From positions 1-6,746 of the forward strand of contig CANRXD010000091.1 of the NCBI GenBank assembly GCA_947643685.1: DNA of 6,746 bases, read 5' to 3'. The notes under the pieces were generated by a model. The model searched no databases and was not told the DNA's origin. It saw nothing but the letters and a program-made list of their open reading frames with translations. This document shows positions 1 through 6,308 of this stretch, one piece after another. This DNA is from an uncultured Clostridium sp. (GTDB lineage Bacteria > Bacillota > Clostridia > Lachnospirales > Lachnospiraceae). How positions within the stretch are numbered: position 1 is the first letter of the stretch; every line of letters starts with the position of its first letter. Made by a program: the position numbers and the translations under genes.

Positions 1-829
1 TCTGCGTTTCAAAAGCCACGTTCTCCTGATCCATCCCGGAATTTACCGGGCTGTACTTATTGGTCAGCTCCAAATCCTCCCTCTCAAGCTCGGGAACATC
101 GACAGCTTCCTTTTCTATGGATACTTCCAGATAAATCCGGTTCTGCCCATCGGCCACCGCATTGACCACGGAAACATCATAGAAATCCTGAAACTGTTTT
201 CTGATAAAGCTTTCAATATCTCCATGGAACTTCATGGCGCCGTCGCTGTCATACAGATATCCATGACCATTGTCATAGACAAAAATATCTCCGCTCTGGT
301 CGCACACCTGGACAAAAAAAGACTCTTCTCCGTCTGCCTGCCCCGCAGCAGTCTGCTCCCCCTCATCCTCCCACGGTCGTCTAAAAGCATTTTCGTGGAA
401 TACCTGAAGGGCCCCGCTGTCATAATGATAGAGGGCGGCGCAGTGAACCATCTTCCTGGGCCTTCCGCCATCCTCCACACGGGTCACATAGCCATAGAGA
501 AAGGTCCTGTCATTCTTTAATCCTGCAATCTGGAAGCTTTCTATGTCATCGGCCTCTTTGGAATGTCCGGATTTTATCTGAAACGCCTGTTTCCCTTCCA
601 GGGCTTTAAACTTCTCCGTCATATTCTGTTCAAAATAATTCGGAGCCTCTTTTGTCTCCTCTGTTATCCCAAGACGGTTTTCCCCATTTTCGTCGGTGAC
701 CGCCTCAAAAGCTGCCGATGTCTGAATCTCTTTATAATCTACTTCCATAGAACCGGTAAGAGAGCTGCAGCCTGTGAAAAACACAGTAACCGCCAGTCCC
801 ATAAGCACTGCCGTTATTATTCTTTTCAC
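1..829 (-). CDS. Lipoprotein with propeller-like motifs, 3' end outside the window
   Basis: I do not recognise a named family. The frame is open from the start to the left edge (276 codons visible, C-terminus missing). I chose the GTG at 829 because an AGAGGAGG ribosome site (846-839) lies 9 nt upstream; an in-frame ATG at 838 directly abuts that site, leaving no spacer. From the GTG the protein has a compact lipoprotein signal: positive MKR, a hydrophobic core, then FFTGC with Cys21 as the lipidation site. The mature part is acidic and soluble-looking. Residues about 110-143, 170-200 and 218-238 share a pattern of beta-strand, D-x-x-G-D/N-x-I-F/Y-V, then Y-D-S-D-G, as in beta-propeller or YD-type repeats; this is a fold guess only. 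It is the last visible gene of the operon, about 100 nt after the pilin gene and separated from it by a strong hairpin. Its likely location is the outer face of the membrane. Confidence 0.8.
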   Translation of the reverse strand, partial: MKRIITAVLMGLAVTVFFTGCSSLTGSMEVDYKEIQTSAAFEAVTDENGENRLGITEETKEAPNYFEQNMTEKFKALEGKQAFQIKSGHSKEADDIESFQIAGLKNDRTFLYGYVTRVEDGGRPRKMVHCAALYHYDSGALQVFHENAFRRPWEDEGEQTAAGQADGEESFFVQVCDQSGDIFVYDNGHGYLYDSDGAMKFHGDIESFIRKQFQDFYDVSVVNAVADGQNRIYLEVSIEKEAVDVPELEREDLELTNKYSPVNSGMDQENVAFETQ

Positions 830-838
830 AATCCACAT

Positions 839-846
839 CCTCCTCT
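839..846 (-). promoter_or_regulatory. Ribosome binding site deciding the lipoprotein start
   Basis: On the minus strand this reads AGAGGAGG. It sits 9 nt before the GTG at 829 but touches the ATG at 838, so it favours the GTG as initiator and gives a typical MKR lipoprotein n-region. Confidence 0.7.
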
Positions 847-875
847 CATCCGGTTTTCGCTCCTTTTTTGAATTT

Positions 876-906
876 GCCGAAAAACCGCGAAAGGCGGCTT
901 TTCGGC
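876..906 (-). promoter_or_regulatory. Strong hairpin between pilin and lipoprotein genes
   Basis: Two 13-nt arms (906-894 and 888-876) pair completely around a 5-nt CTTTC loop when transcribed from the minus strand. The one non-Watson-Crick pair is a G-U wobble on this strand, but would be an A-C mismatch on the other, so the structure fits the gene direction. The hairpin starts 24 nt after the pilin stop codon. What follows is AAATTCAAAAAAGG, not a U-tract, so it is not a canonical intrinsic terminator. A partial attenuator, or a 3' barrier stabilising the pilin message, would fit better. Confidence 0.6.
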
Positions 907-915
907 ACTCAAAAC

Positions 916-958
916 CTGTGGCACTGTTCCCTACTGCGCGGTTCCTACTGCGCTGTTC
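916..958 (-). repeat. 14-nt tandem duplication spanning the pilin stop codon
   Basis: On the minus strand GAACAGCGCAGTAG (958-945) is followed directly by GAACCGCGCAGTAG (944-931), with one difference. After one extra G comes a degenerate third copy, GAACAGTGCCACAG (929-916). The second copy is read in a shifted frame and its last three bases are the TAG stop of the pilin gene. Confidence 0.75.
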
Positions 959-1239
959 ATCCAGGTCTGCATTGCGCCCATGCCAAGCTTTAACACAACG
1001 ATCAGCACAAAGATCAGCACAAAACCTATGATCGCATTTTTCAGGCTGTTCTTTGCCTTCTCTCTGTCCTGAGGCTCCTCCGCCTTGGCAAGTTTGGCAC
1101 CCAAAAGAATACAGTAGATCGTTCCCAGCGCTCCTACGATTCCCAGTGCCGGCGTCAGCGCCATGTTTAAAAGGCTGATGATCGGTGCGCTTACTGTTTC
1201 AAATGGGTTGTTTGTTGTTGCTGTCAACAAAAAATACAT
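931..1239 (-). CDS. VirB2/TrbC-like pilin candidate, small two-helix membrane protein
   Basis: A 102-residue protein whose layout matches small pilin-like proteins of Gram-positive conjugation systems. It has a short N-terminus (MYFLLTATTNNPFETVS), a first hydrophobic helix at about residues 19-52 rich in Gly and Ala, a short charged cytoplasmic-type loop (AKAEEPQDREKAKNS), and a second strongly hydrophobic helix near residues 68-90. This helix-charged loop-helix pattern of about 100 residues is typical of VirB2/TrbC-type pilins, but there is no catalytic motif to confirm it. Start choice: AGGAGG at 1252-1247 lies 7 nt before the ATG at 1239. A second ATG at 1245 is in frame but only 1 nt from that site, and would add just Met-Glu. 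The A-rich leader (GCAATAAAAAGAAAAATC) plus the strong ribosome site suggests high translation, as expected for a pilin. The gene follows the Ig-like membrane protein after about 70 nt. A small membrane chaperone is the main alternative. Confidence 0.8.
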   Translation of the reverse strand: MYFLLTATTNNPFETVSAPIISLLNMALTPALGIVGALGTIYCILLGAKLAKAEEPQDREKAKNSLKNAIIGFVLIFVLIVVLKLGMGAMQTWMNSAVGTAQ

Positions 1240-1246
1240 CTCCATT

Positions 1247-1252
1247 CCTCCT
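1247..1252 (-). promoter_or_regulatory. Strong ribosome binding site of the pilin gene
   Basis: A perfect AGGAGG on the minus strand, 7 nt before the ATG at 1239 and 1 nt before the ATG at 1245. It therefore selects 1239 as the likely start. It is preceded by an unusually A-rich leader. Confidence 0.7.
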
Positions 1253-1307
1253 GATTTTTCTTTTTATTGCATTCGTCTCTTCTATATTAAAGAGAGCGAA
1301 AAACAAG

Positions 1308-2384
1308 CTATAAAATTCTCATATCCCGCCGTAAAATCACAAGTCTTATCCCCGCTATGACAAGAATCACGAGAACGGCCAGAATCACCCGCCTGTCTAC
1401 GGGGTTATAGACCTGCCGAAGCCTCAGATAATAGGATCTCCGGTTCCCTGCCTCATCTTCTACCGACAGTTCATAATTTCCCGCTGCTGTCAGGACATTG
1501 CCTACCGCATAACCGTGATCTCCGTTATAATTCATAGAAACAAGACAATCGGACTCCGAAGGATAAAATTCTATGGGGCCCGAAACGCCCTCTGGCCCTG
1601 GTTCCTCTGAAAAAGAGAGAAACGGCGCCGTGGTATCTCTGGTAAAGCTGGTATCTGCAAAAATACCTTCCTGGTCCTTCCATTCACAGCGAATCTCATA
1701 ATATCCATCGGATTCCAGAAAATAATATCTTTCTCCCTGAGGCTTCAATAGCTCCCCATTCCGCTTTACCTCCTTAATGAAAAATCTTTCGGGGGCGTAA
1801 AATATCCCCAGGGTGTTATCTCTCTTTTCTATAATGGTAAAATAGAAATGGATCACATACAGGTTATAATCCGTCGTCACGTCTCCCGGCTGCTGGTACA
1901 GGAGGAGCCGCAGGGCATAATTACCGGGCTCCGTAAAATGCCAGGAACCTGCGAATTTTTCACCCTCATCATTTACGTTTACCAGCCCCACGGTTCCTTC
2001 CGGCAGCTCCAGATCCACTGCATCAGAAGTAATCATTCCTTTCGGAACAGAGCTTAAAAATGAATTTCCGTTGGGCAGCGTGAACTTAAATTTTCCCTGC
2101 ACCGGCTCAGTCAGGAGAACAGGGTCCTCCACCTTCCCTGTCGTTCCATGATTCTGGATGAGAGAGCCCATATCCATCTGATCGATATACTCCTCCAGAG
2201 CCCGGTCCAGTTCGTCCTCTGTCACATCCCCTTCATAATCGGAAATGTCAGAAAAATCCTCATCGTCAAGCTCAAAATCCAAATTCTGGTCATTTTCTGT
2301 CTGGAGCGGCACTGCCTCCTGGGATGCCAGAGAAACGGTTCTGCTCCCCAGAGAAAACAACAGCACCAATAGCCAGACGATCAC
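1308..2384 (-). CDS. Membrane-anchored surface protein with acidic segment and Ig-like domain
   Basis: A 358-residue predicted type I membrane protein with no family name I can assign. It begins with a hydrophobic signal sequence (residues 1-20, likely cleaved near SLA/SQE), unusual in lacking positive charges at the extreme N-terminus. Next is a highly acidic low-complexity stretch (about 28-63). Two predicted beta-rich segments follow: one near 95-185 (with GSWHFTEPGNYALRLLLY) and a bacterial Ig-like domain at about 245-323, marked by TRDTTAPFLSFS at its start and GNYELSVEDEAGN near its end. One transmembrane helix (332-350) and a basic tail (RRDMRIL) complete it, so the bulk faces outward. 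The start is GTG; the preceding gene's stop overlaps it as GTGA, indicating translational coupling. No ATG, GTG or TTG lies in frame in the codons just upstream. Location in the operon suggests an extracellular scaffold or adhesion part of the mating apparatus; this is inference. Confidence 0.85.
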   Translation of the reverse strand: MIVWLLVLLFSLGSRTVSLASQEAVPLQTENDQNLDFELDDEDFSDISDYEGDVTEDELDRALEEYIDQMDMGSLIQNHGTTGKVEDPVLLTEPVQGKFKFTLPNGNSFLSSVPKGMITSDAVDLELPEGTVGLVNVNDEGEKFAGSWHFTEPGNYALRLLLYQQPGDVTTDYNLYVIHFYFTIIEKRDNTLGIFYAPERFFIKEVKRNGELLKPQGERYYFLESDGYYEIRCEWKDQEGIFADTSFTRDTTAPFLSFSEEPGPEGVSGPIEFYPSESDCLVSMNYNGDHGYAVGNVLTAAGNYELSVEDEAGNRRSYYLRLRQVYNPVDRRVILAVLVILVIAGIRLVILRRDMRIL

Positions 2385-2665
2385 GGTAATACCTGCCTCT
2401 CTGTTTGTTTTTCCTGAACCTGGGTCATCTCTCTTGTTTTTTCTCCCGTTCCCCGTTCCCGTTTTTTCCCGCTTTCCATCGCTTCCTTCTGCAAAAGCTC
2501 CTGATAACTTATGGGAACCCTGACAGCTCCTGTCATAACTTTTTCAGTCTCTTCCTTAAAAGCCGTACTGCCGCCTCCCGCCTCCCTGGCCGCCCGCTCT
2601 TTTCTCAGCTGCCCAAGACGTATCTCCCACAGGGCTTTGTTCTTTGAACTGTCAAAATATGCCAT
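2381..2665 (-). CDS. Small charged cytoplasmic protein of unknown function
   Basis: A 94-residue hydrophilic protein without signal peptide or membrane helix. I do not recognise it. The N-terminal half (FDSSKNKALWEIRLGQLRKE and the following ERAAREAGGG) looks like a basic amphipathic helix. A short beta-like stretch (VRVPISYQELLQKEA, about 49-62) follows, then a Lys/Arg/Glu/Gln-rich C-terminal tail. The ATG at 2665 is 4 nt after the stop of the binding-protein gene, and its ribosome site (AAAAGGAG, 2680-2673, 7 nt spacer) lies inside the last codons of that gene. Its own stop overlaps the next gene's GTG start. This packing supports it as a real translated gene between two exported proteins. 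It could be a cytoplasmic adaptor or a regulator of the operon, but nothing in the sequence decides this. Confidence 0.75.
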   Translation of the reverse strand: MAYFDSSKNKALWEIRLGQLRKERAAREAGGGSTAFKEETEKVMTGAVRVPISYQELLQKEAMESGKKRERGTGEKTREMTQVQEKQTERQVLP

Positions 2666-2669
2666 GGCC

Positions 2670-3497
2670 CTACTCCTTTTCCAGAAACTGCCGGATCAGG
2701 GTATTGATCCCGTTCATCAGAGCGGTATCGGACTTTCCGGCCACGATCACGAATTCTTCCGGCTCCAGATTGCTTAGATTCTGTACCTGAAACGCCTCGT
2801 CCTCCATAAACATCTTTGCCTGATCCTCATAACAGATATAGGCCCGGACGGTTCCGTTCTTCACCCCATCTTTACCTTCCGCCGCAGAACCATAATCCGT
2901 GATCCTGATGCCTTCCGCCTGATAAAGCTTCGTCCTTGTCTCTTCATCCAGTTCCCGGTCCACTCCCACAGAACTCCTCTCGAGAGCCCCAATGGTAAGC
3001 ACATAATCCCCGGCCCTGGTCACCGCATAAAAATATCCTTTCCCATATTCCGTCGATATCAGGTAATCTCCGGACAGACTTCCTGAATGATTGATACACC
3101 CCAGGGCAATATCCGCCTCCCCGGCCGCCACGGCCGCCAGAGCATCTGCCTTATTGCACACCTGATACTGAGTCGTCACTCCCAGAGCATCTGCAATCCA
3201 CTGAACCAAATCCGGTTCAATGCCCACCGGGGTATCCCCGTCAAGCTTCGTATACCTGCTTTGTGTATCCACAATGGCGACACGAAGATTCCCCAGAGCC
3301 TGAATCCGCTCCACGGCACCACTTGTCTTTTTCGCACATCCCGTCATGAAAATTCCCATCCCCACAGCGAGAGCCACGGCCGCCGCCAGGCATTTTCCTT
3401 CCCGGCACTTTATTCCTTCCCTGCTCTTTCGCCCTTCCCCGAGCCTTAAAATTCCCCGGATTCTTAATCTTTCCCCGATCCTCAATTTTTCCTTCAT
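2670..3497 (-). CDS. Solute-binding protein family 3-like lipoprotein
   Basis: A 275-residue lipoprotein. The mature part (from Cys54, lipobox FMTGC) is about 220 residues, the usual size of family 3 periplasmic/extracellular binding proteins, which normally deliver amino acids to ABC transporters or serve as sensor domains. Family features visible are the opening strand NLRVAIVDT, the GIEPDLVQWIADALG helix (about 92-106) and AAVAAGEADIAL (about 121-132). The segment that normally holds the ligand-binding T-x-E-R arginine instead reads INHSGSLSGDYLIS, so ordinary amino-acid binding is doubtful. The signal region is odd: about 35 basic residues made of degenerate hexapeptide repeats precede the hydrophobic core. 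The start at 3497 is supported by AAAAGGAG 5 nt upstream, and no better in-frame start lies between it and the signal core. No permease or ABC ATPase gene is next to it; its neighbours are VirB4 and a small cytoplasmic protein, so a role in envelope binding or sensing for the conjugation machine is inferred. Confidence 0.85.
   Translation of the reverse strand: MKEKLRIGERLRIRGILRLGEGRKSREGIKCREGKCLAAAVALAVGMGIFMTGCAKKTSGAVERIQALGNLRVAIVDTQSRYTKLDGDTPVGIEPDLVQWIADALGVTTQYQVCNKADALAAVAAGEADIALGCINHSGSLSGDYLISTEYGKGYFYAVTRAGDYVLTIGALERSSVGVDRELDEETRTKLYQAEGIRITDYGSAAEGKDGVKNGTVRAYICYEDQAKMFMEDEAFQVQNLSNLEPEEFVIVAGKSDTALMNGINTLIRQFLEKE
3396..3485 (-). repeat. Five degenerate 18-nt tandem repeats inside the binding-protein gene
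   Basis: On the minus strand five consecutive 18-nt units (starting at 3485, 3467, 3449, 3431 and 3413) encode LRIGER, LRIRGI, LRLGEG, RKSREG and IKCREG. The first three share a TTRAGRMTC-type start, and most units share a GGGGAA or GGGAAGGA end. They form the basic extension ahead of the lipoprotein signal core. Confidence 0.6.
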
Positions 3498-3601
3498 GCC
3501 CGCTCCTTTTGCCTTAAGTTCTCCTGATCCGGCCGCCTTGAGTCATGCCGACATGTCCGGCCGCACTGAGCCGCTCCGATCGCCCCCAAAACGGCCGCCA
3601 T
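3494..3601 (-). other. Intergenic gap with a possible 35-codon small ORF
   Basis: The 114-nt gap between VirB4 and the binding-protein gene contains an ATG at 3601 followed by 34 further codons and a TGA at 3496-3494 that overlaps the next ATG (ATGA). The predicted peptide starts MAAVLGAIGAAQCGRTC and ends in a charged tail. In favour: it fills the gap almost exactly and would couple to the downstream start. Against: only a weak AGAAGA ribosome site, no recognisable similarity, and a GC-rich sequence where open frames arise by chance. The motif GCGGCCG recurs three times here (GGCGGCCG, GCGGCCGG, GGCGGCCGG). No promoter or terminator is convincing in this gap. Confidence 0.25.
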
Positions 3602-3611
3602 TTCTTCTGTG

Positions 3612-6308
3612 TCACACCGTAAACAGCCGTTCCATATCTTTGCTGGCCGTAATATTAATCCCTGTTCTGCTGGACGGTGATGTCACCACGAAGGCCCGCC
3701 CCCTTCCGTTATTGACGATCTCCTCCTGCTCGCTCTCATTGATGGCTCCTGCCTTTTCATACAGCTTGCACAGATCATGCATATCATTGGGCGACAGCGG
3801 GAAAATAAAAGAGTACTGACAGGCATTAATGATGGCTGTGGATTTTCTGGCCAGCTCCTCTGTTCCCACGAAATCCGCAATATTCTGGGTGATGATAATC
3901 TGCATCCCGTTGTATTTACGGATACGCTTCGCAAGCTGGTACATAAAGTCCAGGGCGATGGGAAACTTGCTGTCAATAAACACATGGGCCTCGTCAATGA
4001 CTACAATCACCTTTCTCTGGGCCCCATAGCGGATATTGTAATCCCGGTTCTTAATCACCTCATTGTCAAGCCATTTCAGCACCAGAAGCATCTGGGCATT
4101 GGCAATGGTGTTGTTCTTGTTGGCCAGAAGGGACTGGAAGTTAAACACAATAAAATTTTCATTGGTGGAAATGGAGGCCGGTCCGTTCCACAAAAGAGAA
4201 TTTCGCCCTCCTGTGGCAAACTTGGATATGTAGTTTAAAAGGACTCTTAAATTTTCCTTGCTGTATTCTCCTGTGGCAAGCTGATAATCATTGAGAATCT
4301 TGTCATACAGGTCATCAAAAACCGGATAATCCTCCGGCTCCAGTTCGCTTAAATCTGTCTCGCTGTCAATCCCCTTCGCCTCATACACACGCATGGTAAT
4401 ATTATTCAGATACTCCAGCGCGTCTGGTTCAATTCCTGGAAGAATCTGACGGTAAAATTCTTCCAAAAACTGCAGATGAGTGCTGAAACTGGTGTTGACA
4501 GACTCCTCCTCACTCTCCTCCTCATCTGAAAGGCTCGCGATAATGTGGAAGGGATTCAGTCGTCCCTGGGTAGCGCTTCCCACATCAATCACCTTGCCGT
4601 TGAGATTTTGAGCCAGACCGAAATACTCATTCTCCGGGTCCAGAATAAAAATCTTGCTGTTATCTGCTGCCAGGTTGGTAAGAATAGTCTTGGTCGCATA
4701 AGATTTTCCGCTTCCCGACTTTCCGATGACCACCATGTTGCTGTTCACCCGGTCTTTATTGCGGACAAAAAAGTCAATGAATACCGGCTTCCCTCCGCTG
4801 TTGCCGATACAGACCCCGTTGGGATCACTTAAGGACTTATTGACAAACGGAAATGCAGCCGCCACAGAGCTGGAATGGATCCCTCTGCTCACCCTTTTAT
4901 AAGCGTCATAACCGGATATCTGGCTGGAGGCATAGGCCTCAAACTGCTGCACATAATTATCCGTAGACCGGAAGCTTTCCTCCGAGAGAGACCTCTTAAT
5001 CTGCTTCTTTAAGGAGAGGGTGGAAGAAGACGCCTTTTTCCTCTCCTGCTCCGGAAGCCCCATCTGCCAGGAAAGCTCATAATCATAGGCCGTCAGAAAC
5101 ACATTGACGTCCAGAAGAGTCTCGTTGTCGCTTTGAAGCATGGCCAGGACCTCCGCCAGCGTATCCACATGGGTCTGTAACTCCATCAGCCGGCTGGTTT
5201 TCCCTGTGGAGTTGGCCTGCTCCCTCAGCTCGTCAATGGCCCTGTCAATCTGACGGATTCCCTTATACCGGTCCACCATCCTCATCTTCATGACCACTCT
5301 GGTGCCGGGGCGGTTAAAAAGATTGCTGCCCCATGCATTTCCCACAATCGTAGGGTAATCTGTAATACGGAAATTGTGGGTGATCAGATCATCATACTGA
5401 ACCGTGCGGCTTGTAAATTTAATCTCCTTCGGAAGGATCCAGTCCATATACTGATCCTTTGTAAGCTCATAGACCTCTCTCTCGTCAAAATTCAAAGTAT
5501 AGTTGTATTTGAGGAATACCACCAGCTCCTTCTCTGACAGAATATGGCACTCCATATCATCACTGTTCATGGTCCGTACCATACTTTCCGCCTGACTTAT
5601 AAGCATATCTTTATCCTTGTGGAAAAAGAGCATATAATGACAGGGTACATACACCTTATCCCTTTCATTGATATAGCGGATCTGTTCCATACGGTCATAG
5701 ATAATTCCCACCCTGGTCGTCAGTTCATCTTCATTTAAAAGACCGTTGACAAACGCTTCTTCCAGCTCCGCAATCTTTCTCTCCTCGGTCTCTATGTAAG
5801 TATCATAGAGTACCGGGCGGTCGATTTTCACCAGCGCGGCGGTCTCCGTACCGGAAATAGTACGCAGCACAGAACCAAAGATCTGGTCGATCATCTGATT
5901 CTGGCGCTGTAACGTATAAAATTTAAACTCCACATCCGGAATATTTACCGCGACTCCATAATATTCGCCGTCATATTCAATAAAAGAACCGTCAATTCCA
6001 GTAAATGGAGTAATATCCTTTACTTTCGGGATTCCCTTTTTGGCCGGTTCTTTCTGAAACAGACGATATCTGGCCAGATATTTTAAGAAATTATAGAGCA
6101 TCATATAAGCCTTCTCGCCTTCTACCGGCACCACGGAAGCTCCGAACAGAACGGCAATGGCGGCTCCTATGTACAGTCTGAAAGGCAAATTGGAGAATAC
6201 AACAGAAATGACAATGGTGATGCCGATAATTCCCACAAAAACGTCGGGAACTTCCACGCCCTTGAAAAACTCCATGGCTACTTTGGTTTTCTTGGGTATG
6301 ACTCTCAT
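3612..6308 (-). CDS. virB4: VirB4-type conjugation ATPase with fused N-terminal PrgI/VirB3-like membrane domain
   Basis: An 898-residue hexameric-type ATPase that energises substrate and pilin handling in type IV secretion, at the cytoplasmic membrane. Residues 1-90 start MRVIPKKTKV and carry two hydrophobic helices (about 23-38 and 42-61), resembling PrgI/VirB3 proteins usually encoded by a separate gene just before virB4. Residues about 100-480 form the VirB4 N-terminal domain. The RecA-like motor follows: Walker A GKSGSGKS (529-536), the conserved LDPENEYF (556-563), Walker B VIVVIDEAH (767-775), ITQNIADF (806-813) and GRGRAFV (868-874). All motor motifs are intact. An acidic, likely flexible insert (SDEEESEEES, 594-603) lies in the motor domain. 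The start at 6308 has AGGAGG (6322-6317) 8 nt upstream and overlaps the preceding gene's stop as ATGA. The length exceeds typical Gram-positive VirB4 proteins by about the size of the N-terminal membrane unit. The gene symbol is used in the family sense. Confidence 0.96.
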   Translation of the reverse strand: MRVIPKKTKVAMEFFKGVEVPDVFVGIIGITIVISVVFSNLPFRLYIGAAIAVLFGASVVPVEGEKAYMMLYNFLKYLARYRLFQKEPAKKGIPKVKDITPFTGIDGSFIEYDGEYYGVAVNIPDVEFKFYTLQRQNQMIDQIFGSVLRTISGTETAALVKIDRPVLYDTYIETEERKIAELEEAFVNGLLNEDELTTRVGIIYDRMEQIRYINERDKVYVPCHYMLFFHKDKDMLISQAESMVRTMNSDDMECHILSEKELVVFLKYNYTLNFDEREVYELTKDQYMDWILPKEIKFTSRTVQYDDLITHNFRITDYPTIVGNAWGSNLFNRPGTRVVMKMRMVDRYKGIRQIDRAIDELREQANSTGKTSRLMELQTHVDTLAEVLAMLQSDNETLLDVNVFLTAYDYELSWQMGLPEQERKKASSSTLSLKKQIKRSLSEESFRSTDNYVQQFEAYASSQISGYDAYKRVSRGIHSSSVAAAFPFVNKSLSDPNGVCIGNSGGKPVFIDFFVRNKDRVNSNMVVIGKSGSGKSYATKTILTNLAADNSKIFILDPENEYFGLAQNLNGKVIDVGSATQGRLNPFHIIASLSDEEESEEESVNTSFSTHLQFLEEFYRQILPGIEPDALEYLNNITMRVYEAKGIDSETDLSELEPEDYPVFDDLYDKILNDYQLATGEYSKENLRVLLNYISKFATGGRNSLLWNGPASISTNENFIVFNFQSLLANKNNTIANAQMLLVLKWLDNEVIKNRDYNIRYGAQRKVIVVIDEAHVFIDSKFPIALDFMYQLAKRIRKYNGMQIIITQNIADFVGTEELARKSTAIINACQYSFIFPLSPNDMHDLCKLYEKAGAINESEQEEIVNNGRGRAFVVTSPSSRTGINITASKDMERLFTV

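Noticed and set aside
224..871. Plus-strand ORFs at 224-520 and 563-871.
   Set aside because: The minus strand carries a continuous frame with a clear lipoprotein signal and ribosome site over the same stretch. The plus-strand frames have no supporting features.
876..906. Hairpin as a standard intrinsic terminator.
   Set aside because: No run of U follows the stem on the transcribed strand; the next bases are AAATTCAAAAAAGG. It was kept as a regulatory hairpin only.
1255..1307. Possible promoter before the pilin gene (TTGTTT with TATAGA downstream).
   Set aside because: The spacer is about 14 nt, too short for a standard housekeeping promoter, and AT-rich leaders produce such matches by chance.
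2406..2426. Walker-A-like DPGSGKT in the frame upstream of the Ig-like protein's GTG start.
   Set aside because: It lies within the coding sequence of the small 94-residue protein in another frame, has no in-frame start codon nearby and no other ATPase motifs, so it is a coincidence.
3346..4238. Plus-strand open frames of about 155 codons (3346-3819 and 3777-4238).
   Set aside because: They lie antisense to the binding-protein and VirB4 genes, whose motifs are clear. They show no domain or ribosome site of note and are shadows.
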